Shown: positions 26,119 to 35,684, counted from the first letter of the stretch. The stretch is 64,000 nucleotides of DNA from Arthrobacter sp. Soil782 (GCF_001428435.1 NZ_LMSO01000007.1:1-64000), one strand, 5' to 3'. A program made the numbers and translations. The notes: generated from the letters alone by a model not told the origin.

Positions 26119-27231
26119 ATGACCGTAACAAACGGCGGCACACACCTGTCCGGGCCCGTGCTGATCGTCGGCACCGGGTTGCTCGGCACCAGTATCGGGC
26201 TCGGTCTGCGCGCGCGGGGAGTCGATGTTGTCCTGTCGGACATCTCCCCGTCCACCCAGGCCGTGGCGCAGGACATCGGAGCCGGCCGGCCACTTGAGCC
26301 GGCTGATGCCGCATTCGCGCCGGAACTCGTGGTTGTTGCGGCGCCGCCGGACGTCACCGGTGCGCTCGTGATTGATGCGCTGGCAGCGTACCCAGCCGCA
26401 GTCGTCGTCGATATTGCAAGTGTCAAGGATGCGGTGCTGAAGTCGGTTCTGGAAGCAGCCGACGACGACGCCCTCCTACGCTATGTAGGCACCCACCCGA
26501 TGGCCGGGCGCGAAAAATCCGGGCCGGTAGCGGCCCGCGCTGAGCTTTTCACGTCCATGCCGTGGGTGATCTGCGCATCCCAGCGCAGTGCGCCGGAAGC
26601 GGTACGCACGGCAGAGGCCCTGGCTATCGACCTGGGCGCAGTCGTATCGCGGATGTCTGCCGAGGAACATGACCAGTCAGTTGCGGTTATTTCACACCTG
26701 CCGCAGGTCTTGTCGTCCCTCCTGGCGAGCCGGCTGCAGGACACGCCTGCACACGCGCTGTCCCTCGCCGGTAACGGGCTCCGGGACGTGACGCGTATCG
26801 CCGCGAGCGACCCCCGGCTGTGGGTCCAGATCCTCTCGGCGAATGCCGGCCGGCTCGTCGAGATTCTCTACGGGGTGCGCGAGGACCTGAACCGGCTGAT
26901 CGGGACACTCGAAAACCCGGTGGCGGAGGGCGCCCGCCTGGACATGGCACAGCTGATGGCCGAGGGAAACATCGGCCAGGCACGTATTCCAGGCAAGCAC
27001 GGCACACCGCCGGAAGCCTTTGCCCGGCTTACCGTGCTGGTCGATGACGTTCCAGGGCAGATCGCGCGGTTGCTCACCGACATCGGGGAAACCGGAATCA
27101 ACCTTGAGGACCTCCGCCTGGAACATTCACCTGAGCGGCAGGTGGGCATGGCCGAGGTCTCCGTGCTGCCCGGCAAGCGGCACGAGCTCACCAATTTCCT
27201 GACAAACCGTGGCTGGAAGGTGGTCCAGTGA
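26119..27231 (+). CDS. tyrA: Prephenate dehydrogenase with C-terminal ACT domain
   Basis: 370 residues. The NAD(P)-binding Rossmann motif is LIVGTGLLGTSIGLGLRARG. The active-site region is GTHPMAGREKSG, with EEHDQSVAVISHLPQ and the helical dimerisation domain after it. Residues about 300-370 are an ACT regulatory domain (LTVLVDDVPGQIARLLTDIG). It oxidatively decarboxylates prephenate to 4-hydroxyphenylpyruvate for tyrosine; the ACT domain suggests amino acid feedback. It starts 3 bp after rluB and overlaps cmk by 4 bp (GTGA). Confidence 0.93.
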   Translation: MTVTNGGTHLSGPVLIVGTGLLGTSIGLGLRARGVDVVLSDISPSTQAVAQDIGAGRPLEPADAAFAPELVVVAAPPDVTGALVIDALAAYPAAVVVDIASVKDAVLKSVLEAADDDALLRYVGTHPMAGREKSGPVAARAELFTSMPWVICASQRSAPEAVRTAEALAIDLGAVVSRMSAEEHDQSVAVISHLPQVLSSLLASRLQDTPAHALSLAGNGLRDVTRIAASDPRLWVQILSANAGRLVEILYGVREDLNRLIGTLENPVAEGARLDMAQLMAEGNIGQARIPGKHGTPPEAFARLTVLVDDVPGQIARLLTDIGETGINLEDLRLEHSPERQVGMAEVSVLPGKRHELTNFLTNRGWKVVQ

Positions 27232-27926
27232 CTGCATCTCTCGCCCACTTCCGATTGGGCAAATCACTTGTCGTGGCCATCGACGGGCCGTCCGGTTCGG
27301 GCAAGTCCAGCGTCAGCCGGGAAACTGCCCGACGGCTTCACGCGGCCTACCTCGACACCGGCGCAATGTACCGTGCGGTGACACTTCACTGCCTCGAGAA
27401 GGGCGTCGATTTCTCCGACGCCGGCGCGGTGGAACGAGCCTCCCGTGAACTCGATCTGTCCATCAGTACCCGGCCGGATACCGAGTCAGTATTGATCAGC
27501 GGAATCGACGTCACGGACGCCATCCGCGAACCGCAGGTTTCGCAGGCCGTCAGCGCCGTCGCGACCACCCTCGGTGCGCGCAGTGAACTGATTCGCCGGC
27601 AGCGCCAGATCATTGCCGACTCCCACCACCGCATCGTGGCAGAAGGCAGGGACATCACCACCGTCGTTGCTCCTGACGCGGAGGTACGTATCCTCCTGAC
27701 CGCCAGCGAGGAGGCGCGGTTGCGGCGGCGCGGGGACCAGCTCGGCGGTACCCAGACAGCGGAGCAACTGAAGCGGCAGGTCCTGGCGCGTGATGCGAAG
27801 GACTCCGCAGTGGTGAATTTTCAGCAGGCCGCAAACGGTGTAGTTACCGTTGACTCGTCGGACCTGGATTTTGAGCAGACAGTGGCGGCGGTGCTCGACG
27901 TCGTTCGCACTGTCGCCCACCAATAA
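27228..27926 (+). CDS. cmk: Cytidylate kinase
   Basis: 232 residues. The P-loop is AIDGPSGSGKSSVSR and the CMP-binding element is YLDTGAMYRAVTLH. Further family segments are IVAEGRDITTVVAPDAEVRI and LTASEEARLRRR. It phosphorylates CMP and dCMP. The GTG start overlaps the tyrA stop by 4 bp. der follows 18 bp later, as in most actinobacteria. Confidence 0.95.
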   Translation: MTASLAHFRLGKSLVVAIDGPSGSGKSSVSRETARRLHAAYLDTGAMYRAVTLHCLEKGVDFSDAGAVERASRELDLSISTRPDTESVLISGIDVTDAIREPQVSQAVSAVATTLGARSELIRRQRQIIADSHHRIVAEGRDITTVVAPDAEVRILLTASEEARLRRRGDQLGGTQTAEQLKRQVLARDAKDSAVVNFQQAANGVVTVDSSDLDFEQTVAAVLDVVRTVAHQ

Positions 27927-27944
27927 AACGAAGGATCGCGAAAT

Positions 27945-29477
27945 ATGAGCGAGAACCAGACCGGACTTGAGGAAGAGTACGAGCCCACGGGCGAGGACTC
28001 CGTAGCCGAACACATCCATGCCCTTGATGATGCGGAGGCTGACCGCCGCGCTGAATCGCTGCGCGCCGGTCTGGAGGACTATGAGCTGGACGAGGAGGAC
28101 GCAGCCCTCCTCGCGCAGGAGTTGGGCGATTACGACGACGACGCCCCGGTCCGGCTGGATCCGGTCCTTGCGATCGTCGGGCGTCCCAACGTCGGCAAGT
28201 CGACCCTCGTGAACCGCATCCTCGGACGCCGAGAAGCAGTCGTGGAAGACACTCCGGGTGTCACGCGTGACCGCGTGATGTACTCGGCCACCTGGAACGG
28301 CAACGACTTCACGCTGGTGGACACCGGCGGTTGGGAACATGATGCGCGCGGTATTCACGCTCGCGTCGCCGACCAGGCTGAGGCCGCCGTCGACCTCGCC
28401 GATGCCGTGCTGCTTGTTGTGGATGCAACGGTCGGGGCTACCGCCACAGACGAGGCGATCGTGCGGATGCTGCGGCGCAAGAAGAGGCCGGTCATCCTGG
28501 TCGCCAATAAGGTCGACGACATCCAGAATGAGGCCGATGCCGCAGCGCTCTGGTCGCTTGGCTTCGGCGAGCCGATGCCGGTTTCCGCGTTGCACGGCCG
28601 CGGTACGGCGGACATGCTGGACAGGGCTGTTGAGCTCATGCCGGAGTTTTCCGAGCACGGCGGACTGGAGCGTACCGGGGGCCCGCGCCGCGTTGCGCTG
28701 ATCGGGCGCCCGAACGTTGGCAAGTCCTCCCTGCTGAACAAATTGGCAGGTACCGAGCGGGTTGTCGTTGACCCGTTGGCCGGCACCACGCGCGATCCCG
28801 TGGACGAGATGATCGAGCTCGGTGGCCGCGTGTGGCGGTTCGTCGATACTGCGGGCATCCGCCGGCGCCAGCATATGGCGCAGGGCGCCGATTTCTATGC
28901 GTCGCTGCGCACTCAGTCCGCGCTGGAGAAGGCGGAGGTCGCCGTCGTCCTCCTCGCGGTTGATGAGGTGCTCAGTGAGCAGGATGTGCGGATCCTCAAT
29001 CTGACGATTGAATCCGGCCGTGCGCTGGTGCTCGCGTTCAACAAGTGGGACCTGCTCGACGACGAACGCCGCCGCTACCTGGAACGCGAGATCGAGCAGG
29101 ACCTGGCGCACGTCGAGTGGGCTCCGCGCGTTAATATCTCGGCGAAGACCGGTTGGCACAAGGACCGTTTGGTGCCTGCGCTTGATCGTGCGCTCGAGTC
29201 TTGGGACAAGCGAATTCCGACGGGCAAACTGAATGCGTTCCTTGGTGAGCTCGTGGCAGCCCATCCGCACCCGCTGCGTGGTGGAAAGCAGCCGCGCATT
29301 CTGTTTGGGACGCAGGCCTCCTCACGTCCGCCGCGTTTTGTCCTCTTCACTACCGGATTCCTCGATCCCGGGTACCGCCGGTTCATCACACGCCGCCTGC
29401 GTGAGACGTTCGGATTCGAGGGGACCCCGATCGAGGTTTCGATGAGGGTCCGGGAGAAGCGCGGCCGCAAGAAGTAG
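27945..29477 (+). CDS. der: Ribosome-assembly GTPase Der (EngA)
   Basis: 510 residues. An acidic extension of about 65 residues precedes two tandem G domains. Domain 1 has [19 protein letters not shown] and ANKVDD. Domain 2 has [24 protein letters not shown] and NKWD. The C-terminal KH-like domain includes [20 protein letters not shown]. It acts in 50S subunit maturation. AAGGATCG precedes ATG 27945. The acidic N-terminal extension is usual in actinobacterial Der. Confidence 0.95.
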   Translation: MSENQTGLEEEYEPTGEDSVAEHIHALDDAEADRRAESLRAGLEDYELDEEDAALLAQELGDYDDDAPVRLDPVLAIVGRPNVGKSTLVNRILGRREAVVEDTPGVTRDRVMYSATWNGNDFTLVDTGGWEHDARGIHARVADQAEAAVDLADAVLLVVDATVGATATDEAIVRMLRRKKRPVILVANKVDDIQNEADAAALWSLGFGEPMPVSALHGRGTADMLDRAVELMPEFSEHGGLERTGGPRRVALIGRPNVGKSSLLNKLAGTERVVVDPLAGTTRDPVDEMIELGGRVWRFVDTAGIRRRQHMAQGADFYASLRTQSALEKAEVAVVLLAVDEVLSEQDVRILNLTIESGRALVLAFNKWDLLDDERRRYLEREIEQDLAHVEWAPRVNISAKTGWHKDRLVPALDRALESWDKRIPTGKLNAFLGELVAAHPHPLRGGKQPRILFGTQASSRPPRFVLFTTGFLDPGYRRFITRRLRETFGFEGTPIEVSMRVREKRGRKK

Positions 29478-29487
29478 GTGCATCGTC

Positions 29488-29514
29488 GCCCTGCACCGGT
29501 TCGCCGGTCAGGGC
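29488..29514 (+). terminator. Stable hairpin after der
   Basis: GCCCTG (29488-29493) pairs with CAGGGC (29509-29514), enclosing ACCGG-TTCG-CCGGT with a UUCG loop. It lies 10 nt after the der stop. No T-tract follows, so it may act as a weak or factor-aided terminator. Confidence 0.5.
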
Positions 29515-29565
29515 AGCGATAGGATAGGATTCTTGAGGTGGTTCGGACGGTATGTCCGCGCCAAT

Positions 29566-29639
<74 letters not shown>

Positions 29640-29644
29640 CGGCA

Positions 29645-29680
29645 AGGTCCCGGAAACTTACGGTTTCCGGGACCTTTTTC
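29645..29680 (+). terminator. Intrinsic terminator after tRNA-Pro
   Basis: A 13-bp perfect stem (AGGTCCCGGAAAC, 29645-29657, with 29663-29675) and a 5-nt loop are followed by TTTTTC. It begins 6 nt after the tRNA. Confidence 0.9.
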
Positions 29681-29720
29681 GTTCCCCGGGCGTCCTTCGG
29701 GACGGAGTTTCCGCTCCCCG

Positions 29721-30749
29721 CTACCCGGACATGGCGCCGGTGATTTCCTGCGCTGAGAGTCTGCGTTCGCCCACATAATAGAGAACTGAGCCGGCAGGCA
29801 GCGGCGAGTCCCATCCGGGATTGATGACGGCTCCTTCGTGTTGAACTGCAAGCACCGTCGTAGTGAACTTTCGCCCCAATGCTTCCTGCACCAGGCCGAA
29901 GTTCATGGTCGACAGCGTGTCAGGCAGCGTTGTGCTGTAGGTATTCCTGCCTCCATGGGACATCAGGTCCGCGTAGACAATTGCAATACCCGGGTCTTGG
30001 AGTTCTTCGATAGCAAGGCGCGGTGAGTGCCACTGGACGCAGCGGACGTCGTCGTCCACGTAGGAGAAGTTGCGGGCGCGGCTCATATCCCGCAACGTGA
30101 CAACGATGTGCGCGTCGGGGTTTACGTGCGTGACAGCCACAGTGACGGTCAGCGCTTCATTATCATCCCGGGCATCGATGAGGATCCGCGTTGCGCGGTG
30201 GACCCCGGCACGCTTCAGCACGCCTTCTTCGGCGAGGTCACCGCGGACAAAGCCCAGGTTGGCGTGGTCCGACATGGGGTTTTCGGCGACGTCTTCCCAG
30301 GTGCATAGCGCCACTGGGTCAGCGCTGTCTGCCAGGATCTCCTGCACCAGCCGTTCGGTGCGGCCGGGCGTGTAGCCGATAATCACCAGGTGGTCCGACA
30401 TATCGAGGTCTGACTGACCCTTCATGCGCCGTCCTTTCGCGTTTTCGATCGCGGTTGCGATGCGGGTAAATAGCGTAGTCAGGGTAACGATGCCGCCGAT
30501 GATGACGTAGACGCCAACAAGGTGCCCGCCGACTGTAGTGGGAAAGAAATCGCCGTAACCGACAGTGGAAGCCGTAACCATGAACCACCACCAGTAGTTC
30601 TCTGGTGAGGTGATGGTGTTGCTGGATGGCTCTGCCCATGCCATGAGCGGCCAACTGGTCAGGAACACTGTAAGGATAATGAGAGCGGGCGCCACCCAGA
30701 CGCGGGAGCGGCCAAGTCGGCGAATCAAGCGGGAGAGTACAAACGGCAA
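29721..30749 (-). CDS. Potassium channel with cytosolic RCK (TrkA-N) domain
   Basis: 342 residues. TM1 is APALIILTVFLTSWPLMAW, the pore helix and filter are FMVTASTVGYGDFFP, and TM2 is VGVYVIIGGIVTLTTLFTRI. Residues about 118-240 are a TrkA-N/RCK domain starting HLVIIGYTPGRTERLVQ, followed by a shorter C-terminal ligand-like domain. This is a complete two-TM potassium channel, unlike the one at 12.1 kb. The start appears to be TTG 30749 with AAGGA about 10 nt upstream; no better in-frame start precedes TM1. Confidence 0.87.
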   Translation of the reverse strand: MPFVLSRLIRRLGRSRVWVAPALIILTVFLTSWPLMAWAEPSSNTITSPENYWWWFMVTASTVGYGDFFPTTVGGHLVGVYVIIGGIVTLTTLFTRIATAIENAKGRRMKGQSDLDMSDHLVIIGYTPGRTERLVQEILADSADPVALCTWEDVAENPMSDHANLGFVRGDLAEEGVLKRAGVHRATRILIDARDDNEALTVTVAVTHVNPDAHIVVTLRDMSRARNFSYVDDDVRCVQWHSPRLAIEELQDPGIAIVYADLMSHGGRNTYSTTLPDTLSTMNFGLVQEALGRKFTTTVLAVQHEGAVINPGWDSPLPAGSVLYYVGERRLSAQEITGAMSG

Positions 30750-30866
30750 CCCGGCGTTCCTTCCTGGGGATGGGCGATCACTCTCTGACCCTATGCCCTT
30801 GTGCCCGGCACGCTTCGAGCCCGTGAAGATTCAGTGGAACGTGTCCGGGCGTGAGAAGTTGGATGG

Positions 30867-31706
30867 GTGAATAATGTCCCCAAGAAGGCAAAGCCGGCGC
30901 GGCCGCAGCTTATTTTTGATGTCGTGAGTGCTTCCTGGCTGACCCCTCACATGGTGCGGGTGACACTTGGTGGACCTGCATTCGACCAGTTTCAGCGCAA
31001 GGACGTCACTGACAGCTATGTGAAGCTCTTGTTCGCGAAGCCGGAACTCGGCCTTGAGCCGCCCTACGATCTCGCTGCGCTTCGAGAACAGTTGCCTCCC
31101 GAGGACGTTCCGGTCACCCGTACCTACACGGTTCGGCAGGTCAATTCGATCGACCGGACCATCGACATAGATTTTGTCGTTCACGGTGATGAGGGCCTGG
31201 CTGGTCCCTGGGCGGCCCAAGCAGAGCAAGGAGACCGGATCGCATTGATGGGCCCGGGTGGAGCCTACACTCCTGACGCGAATGCCGACTGGCACTTATT
31301 TGCCGGTGATGAGTCAGCGCTGCCTGCCATTGCCGCGGCCCTTGAGTACCTGCCGGAGGAGGCTGTAGGCGTTGCTTTTCTTGAGTGCGGCGGAAACGAC
31401 GACGTCCTCAAGCTCTCGAAACCGTCCGGTGTAGAGATCGTTTGGGTTCACCGTGACGCGCGTGACGACAGGACGAAGTCGCTACTCGCCGCTGCGGTCA
31501 CCGGATATCAGTGGCCGACTGGACGCGTACAAGTCTTCGCGCACGGCGAGCGGGAATCCATGAAGGCGCTGCGGGACGTCTTCCTCAAGGATCGCGGATT
31601 GTCCAAAGACCAGCTTTCGTTGTCCGGATATTGGGCTGCTGGGCGTACCGAAGACAAGTTCCAGGCCGAGAAGCGCGAGCCGATTGGTGTGGTCCTCCCT
31701 ACGTGA
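30867..31706 (+). CDS. Siderophore-interacting protein (FAD-dependent ferric-siderophore reductase family)
   Basis: 279 residues. The flavin-binding RTYTVRQ motif and DIDFVVHGDEGLAGPWA segment lie in the FAD domain. The NAD(P)-binding half begins LFAGDESALPAIAAALEYLP and ends with SGYWAAGRTEDKFQAEKREP. The family (ViuB/SIP) reduces imported ferric siderophores in the cytosol. No siderophore uptake or synthesis gene is adjacent. The GTG 30867 start has a GGATGG stretch just upstream. No IdeR/Fur-like box was recognised. Confidence 0.9.
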   Translation: MNNVPKKAKPARPQLIFDVVSASWLTPHMVRVTLGGPAFDQFQRKDVTDSYVKLLFAKPELGLEPPYDLAALREQLPPEDVPVTRTYTVRQVNSIDRTIDIDFVVHGDEGLAGPWAAQAEQGDRIALMGPGGAYTPDANADWHLFAGDESALPAIAAALEYLPEEAVGVAFLECGGNDDVLKLSKPSGVEIVWVHRDARDDRTKSLLAAAVTGYQWPTGRVQVFAHGERESMKALRDVFLKDRGLSKDQLSLSGYWAAGRTEDKFQAEKREPIGVVLPT

Positions 31707-31778
31707 CCCTTTCGGCATGCTCGATCTGCCGCGTGCCGCGTCGGGTGCGTTCGTGGTCCTGCAGAGTATGTTGGACGC

Positions 31779-32801
31779 ATGGCATCCGAGGCGACAGTCT
31801 TATCCGTTGATGGGCCGCACGGCACCCGCGAAGTACGCATCTCGAGTCCCAGCCGTGTCATGTGGCCGGCACTCGGACTGACGAAGCTTGATCTGGCGAA
31901 GTACCTCATCGATGTAGGCGACGCCTTCATTGCGGCCAATGGAGACCGTCCGCTCGCGCTGCAGCGTTTTGGGGACAACATCGATGGTGACCAGTTCTTC
32001 TCGAAGAACCCGCCAAAGGGTGCACCGGACTATATCCGCTCCGTGAAGGTCGAGTATCCGAGTGCGCGGTCCCACCCGCAGCTGGTGATTGATGAGCCGG
32101 CGGCAGCGGTGTGGGCGGCCCAGATGAACACCGTGGTGTTTCACCCGTGGCCGTCCCGTGCCGACAACTCGGACAACCCAGACCAGCTGCGCATCGACCT
32201 GGATCCTCAACCCGGCACCGATTTCGACGACGCCGTGCCGGCTGCGATGGAGCTGCGGAAAGTGCTGCAGGAGGCCGGGCTCAACGCATTTTTGAAGACG
32301 TCGGGTAACAGGGGGATTCACGTGTACGCACCGATCGAGCCCGTGCGGGAGTTCCTGGATGTCCGGCATGCGGTGATCGCGGCTGCACGTGAACTTGAGC
32401 GGCGGATGCCTGAGCAGGTGACAACGTCCTGGTGGAAGGAGGAGCGAGGAGAGCGCATCTTCGTCGACTTCAATCAAGCGAACCGGGACCGTACCATCGC
32501 AGGTGCATACAGCCCCCGGGCACTCTCACATGCGCCGGTTTCCTGTCCCATAACGTGGGAAGAGCTTGAGAGGATTCACCCCAAAGACTTCACGATCCTG
32601 ACGGTGCCGGATCGGCTGCGTACAGTCGGTGATCCGTGGGCCGACTTCCACGAGAAGCCAGGGACTATCGACACGCTGCTCGAATGGTGGCAACGGGATC
32701 TGGATTCCGGTCTCGGGGAGCTGCCGTTTCCGCCCGATTACCCCAAGATGCCGGGGGAGCCGCCAAGGGTTCAGCCAAGCCGGGCGAAGAAGGACAAGTA
32801 G
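31779..32801 (+). CDS. LigD-type polymerase/primase, stand-alone (Prim-PolC-like)
   Basis: 340 residues of the archaeo-eukaryotic primase superfamily as in the LigD polymerase domain. Catalytic acidic residues are in LRIDLDPQPG and IFVDFNQANR. The nucleotide-binding SGNRGIHVYAPI motif and SPRALSHAPVSCPITWEE are present. There is no nuclease or ligase domain attached. Homologues linked to LigC (mycobacterial Prim-PolC) act in gap filling during base-excision repair. A ligC-type gene lies 1.7 kb away on the opposite strand. TATGTT at 31767-31772 lies 6 nt before the ATG, suggesting a leaderless mRNA. Confidence 0.9.
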   Translation: MASEATVLSVDGPHGTREVRISSPSRVMWPALGLTKLDLAKYLIDVGDAFIAANGDRPLALQRFGDNIDGDQFFSKNPPKGAPDYIRSVKVEYPSARSHPQLVIDEPAAAVWAAQMNTVVFHPWPSRADNSDNPDQLRIDLDPQPGTDFDDAVPAAMELRKVLQEAGLNAFLKTSGNRGIHVYAPIEPVREFLDVRHAVIAAARELERRMPEQVTTSWWKEERGERIFVDFNQANRDRTIAGAYSPRALSHAPVSCPITWEELERIHPKDFTILTVPDRLRTVGDPWADFHEKPGTIDTLLEWWQRDLDSGLGELPFPPDYPKMPGEPPRVQPSRAKKDK

Positions 32802-32807
32802 GTCCTT

Positions 32808-33782
32808 CTAGCATCCCCACGCTGACGGGCTTTCTGCGCAGGTGCCGTCCACAAGCCGGTTATCCGAGCGCCAGATACTGATGAGGTGCGGCTCTGATTG
32901 AACCGCGGCTTGTCCCGCGATAGGAATCCATGGCCCGCCGTTGACCGAATAGTCCCCATTGAAGCGGGTAGTGAGGACCAGGTTGTAGTCCCCGGTCTCG
33001 CCGTAGGCATGACTGGTGGGTGTTTCCACCAAGAGCCAGTCCGACTCGGGGACGGCGTTGCCCGCAGTTTGAGTGGTCCGGGTAGTGCCGTCGCCATAGT
33101 TCCAGTCGTAGGCCACCGGCCAGGCACGGATCCGCACCTGGTCGCCGAGGGTTTCAAAGGCAAACTCTTGTTCTTCAACGTCCGCCCAGAAGTTGTTGTG
33201 TCCGCCCAGCAGCCCGAAGTTGTTCGGCTCGGAAATCACGGCAGCGGCAATGATCGGCTGACTCTGGAAGTCCTCCAGGGTGATCACAACTGCGGGTTCC
33301 GCCACCTCTCCGCCGTTCGGCGGCTCTGGCGCGGGAGAGCCCGGGTAAAGGCAGGATCTGTCGCCAGTGCGGGTTTCCGTAGGCGGGGTAGTGGAGCTGT
33401 CGATGGCAATCCACTCGACCATGGAACCGTCCGGTTCAGAATCGCATGCGGCGTCAATGGCAACGCAATCTGCGGGGCTCAAGAAACTTCCCAGACCTTG
33501 GAGGCATACGCGCTCGTATGTATAGGAGACCGTGGGCTGTGAATCGACGACGGCAACAGGTATGCCGGGTTCCGCGGGCGCATTCTCAGAAGTATCTGAT
33601 GATGGCTCCGCTGATTCTTTCCTGTTTTCTGATCCCGCCATACCTCCGGTGAATCCCCCTTCGGCCCCTTTGGCTGTTGAGGGAGTGCTTAGAAAGAGAA
33701 GAAAGTGTGAGGCAAGCATCATTGCGATTAGAACAAGAAATGACGAGCGAAGGGCAACCTTCAGCGACACTGTTCTAGTCAT
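32808..33782 (-). CDS. Secreted protein with PKD-like segment, function unknown
   Basis: 324 residues. An N-terminal signal or anchor helix (FLVLIAMMLASHFLLFLS) is followed by a low-complexity linker to about residue 75. A cysteine-containing middle part (six to eight cysteines in all) could form disulfides. The C-terminal part has a PKD-like pattern: YDWNYGDGTTRTTQTAG, then SHAYGETGDYNLVLTTRF. Its ATG overlaps the stop of the upstream lipoprotein gene by 8 bp, so the two are co-translated. It ends 6 bp from the converging polymerase gene. By eye this pair is less GC-rich than its neighbours. I do not know its function. Confidence 0.72.
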   Translation of the reverse strand: MTRTVSLKVALRSSFLVLIAMMLASHFLLFLSTPSTAKGAEGGFTGGMAGSENRKESAEPSSDTSENAPAEPGIPVAVVDSQPTVSYTYERVCLQGLGSFLSPADCVAIDAACDSEPDGSMVEWIAIDSSTTPPTETRTGDRSCLYPGSPAPEPPNGGEVAEPAVVITLEDFQSQPIIAAAVISEPNNFGLLGGHNNFWADVEEQEFAFETLGDQVRIRAWPVAYDWNYGDGTTRTTQTAGNAVPESDWLLVETPTSHAYGETGDYNLVLTTRFNGDYSVNGGPWIPIAGQAAVQSEPHLISIWRSDNRLVDGTCAESPSAWGC

Positions 33783-34425
33783 TAGTTACCGCAATATCGC
33801 CATAGTCATACATACGCCAGGTGCCCGATTCATACGCCGAAATTGCTAATCCCACTGTCGGTTCGACGTACGCATCAACTTCTTCCACAGCGTTCTTTTG
33901 CCTGTAGACAGTTAAGGCGTCTTGGGTTGTAGTCACATACGAATCCGTAGTCCCATCTACCGTGGGTTCAAAAGAGGAATCAAATGACTGGATCGTTAAG
34001 TCACCGCCGACGATCCATCCCCCACCGTCGTACGACTGGGAGACAAAGCTTTCGAAGTTTGTGCATGTCTTGCAACCAGAATCCGTCACTGCCCAAAGCG
34101 GCTCAAAGTCGTTCGTGGCCTGTGCGTAGTTGAGCAGTTCAAACCACCACTCCGTGAACGCCTCCAGCCCCTCCACCGAATTCTCGTCGGCGAGAGCAGG
34201 CTTTTCCGGAACCGGAATGTTTACGGCAGGCCCCGCTGCGGAAGCGGGAGACGGCGTCGGCGTGGGCGTGGCTGATGGTGCCTCAGACGTGGAAGGGACT
34301 GCAGACGTAGACGGAGCCTCCGACGGCGTCTGAGCTACGCCCGGCTCACCACCGGCGCACCCTGTGAGAAGAAGAACTGAAAGGGCGGCGGCGGCAAGGG
34401 CGCACGCCACGCGAGACTGAGTCAT
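33775..34425 (-). CDS. Lipoprotein of the DUF6318 type
   Basis: About 216 residues starting MTQSRVACALAAAALSVLLL with lipobox LTGC. A Thr/Ser/Ala/Pro-rich linker runs to about residue 70. The mature domain includes ALADENSVEGLEAFTEWWFE, SGCKTCTNFESFV with a CxxC pair, and a C-terminal SAYESGTWRMYDYGD. This resembles the actinobacterial DUF6318 family of unknown function. GGGGA lies about 4 nt before the ATG. TAGGAT on the minus strand (34463-34468) may be its -10. It is translationally coupled to the PKD-like gene. Confidence 0.75.
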   Translation of the reverse strand: MTQSRVACALAAAALSVLLLTGCAGGEPGVAQTPSEAPSTSAVPSTSEAPSATPTPTPSPASAAGPAVNIPVPEKPALADENSVEGLEAFTEWWFELLNYAQATNDFEPLWAVTDSGCKTCTNFESFVSQSYDGGGWIVGGDLTIQSFDSSFEPTVDGTTDSYVTTTQDALTVYRQKNAVEEVDAYVEPTVGLAISAYESGTWRMYDYGDIAVTND

Positions 34426-34519
34426 GAATTCCCCGAACATGTGATGAAGTGAGCTGCCAACCATCCTAACCAGAGTCGGTTGACACGCCAGCAGTTATCC
34501 ACACGCAGGGGTAACGAAG

Positions 34520-35569
34520 CTAGGCGAGTACCTCACTGAGGTCGTATGCCGCCGGGATTTCCAGCTGCTCGAACGTGCAGGACCGCGCTTCCCGGTCCGG
34601 GCGCCACCGCTCAAATTGCACCGTGTGCCGGAACCGGTCGCCTTCCATTTGGTCGTACCGCACCTCCATGACCCGTCGCGGATGCAAGCGGACATACGAA
34701 ACATCCTTCGCGGAAGCGAACCGGCTTCGGTCCGTCTCGCCGCGAACTATCTCGCCGTCCTCATCCCGGATGACATCGGGCTCAAGCTCGTCAATCAGTT
34801 CCAACCGTCGCTTGTCGGAGAATGCGGAGGCGCCGCCGACATTACGCAACTCACCGCCGTCGTCGTGCAGTCCCAAAAGAAGCGAACCAACACCCTGACC
34901 GCTCTTGTGGACGCGGTAGCCAAGTACAACGACGTCCGCGGTGCGCTTGTGCTTGACCTTAAGCATGCGGCGCTTATTCGGCTCGTAGGCAGCAGTGAGC
35001 GGCTTCGCGACCACACCGTCCAGGCCGGCACCCTCAAACTCGACCAGCCAGCGCCGAGCGAGCTCAACGTCGTCGGTCACCTGTGAGAGGTGCACCGGCT
35101 CGGAAAACATTTCAGCAATTCCCTCCAACGCCTTTCGGCGCTCTGAGAAAGGGACATCCAACAGATCGTGTTCGTCAAGACCGAGCAAATCAAAGGCAAT
35201 GAACGACGCCGGTGTCTCCTTGGCGAGCAGGCGGACCCTGCTGTCGGCTGGGTGGATCCGCTGCGACAGAGCTTCCCAGTCGAGGCGCTCAGCTCCAGGT
35301 TCACCGCGGCGGACAACAATCTCTCCGTCGACCACGCACCGCTCAGGTAAGTTCTCGAGCAGTGCCTCTACGAGCTCGGGAAAGTACCGGGTGAGCGTCT
35401 TGGACCCGCGGCTGCCGATTTCACACTTCCCGTCCTCCACATGGATAACCGCGCGGAAGCCGTCCCACTTCGGTTCGTAGCTGAGTCCGCCGGGAACGCT
35501 GTCTGGCTCCGGGACAGCGTCCACGGCTTTGGCGAGCATCGGCTGAATCGGGAAGGGCAGGTCAGTCAT
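34520..35569 (-). CDS. ligC: ATP-dependent DNA ligase, LigC type
   Basis: About 349 residues. The nucleotidyl-lysine motif I is YEPKWDGFRA. Motif III is ASFIAFDLLGLD, motif IV is LDGVVAKPL and motif V is RMLKVKHKRTADVVV. An OB-fold domain follows (SYVRLHPRRVMEVRYDQMEG). No polymerase or nuclease domain is fused, as in mycobacterial LigC, which works with Prim-PolC and Ku-independent repair. It seals nicks using ATP. ATG 35569 is chosen over two upstream in-frame ATGs because the conserved part starts at MTDLPFPIQPMLAKAV and AGGA lies upstream. No ku gene is in the window. Confidence 0.9.
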   Translation of the reverse strand: MTDLPFPIQPMLAKAVDAVPEPDSVPGGLSYEPKWDGFRAVIHVEDGKCEIGSRGSKTLTRYFPELVEALLENLPERCVVDGEIVVRRGEPGAERLDWEALSQRIHPADSRVRLLAKETPASFIAFDLLGLDEHDLLDVPFSERRKALEGIAEMFSEPVHLSQVTDDVELARRWLVEFEGAGLDGVVAKPLTAAYEPNKRRMLKVKHKRTADVVVLGYRVHKSGQGVGSLLLGLHDDGGELRNVGGASAFSDKRRLELIDELEPDVIRDEDGEIVRGETDRSRFASAKDVSYVRLHPRRVMEVRYDQMEGDRFRHTVQFERWRPDREARSCTFEQLEIPAAYDLSEVLA

Positions 35570-35684
35570 GGATCGATCCTGTCTCATCGAGATCTGAATT
35601 TCCACGGACACGGCATATGTGCGGGGCGGTGACGCTGGAATTGAACGTTCCGAAAGAGGTGACGCACGGCATGGGCACTGTGCC

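Noticed and set aside
27486-29270. 594-codon open frame on the minus strand over cmk and der
   Set aside because: It is antisense to two unmistakable genes, has no family similarity, and arises from strong third-position GC bias.
31779-35569. Full bacterial NHEJ (Ku-LigD) locus
   Set aside because: No ku gene and no LigD nuclease domain are present; the polymerase and ligase fit the Prim-PolC/LigC pattern instead.
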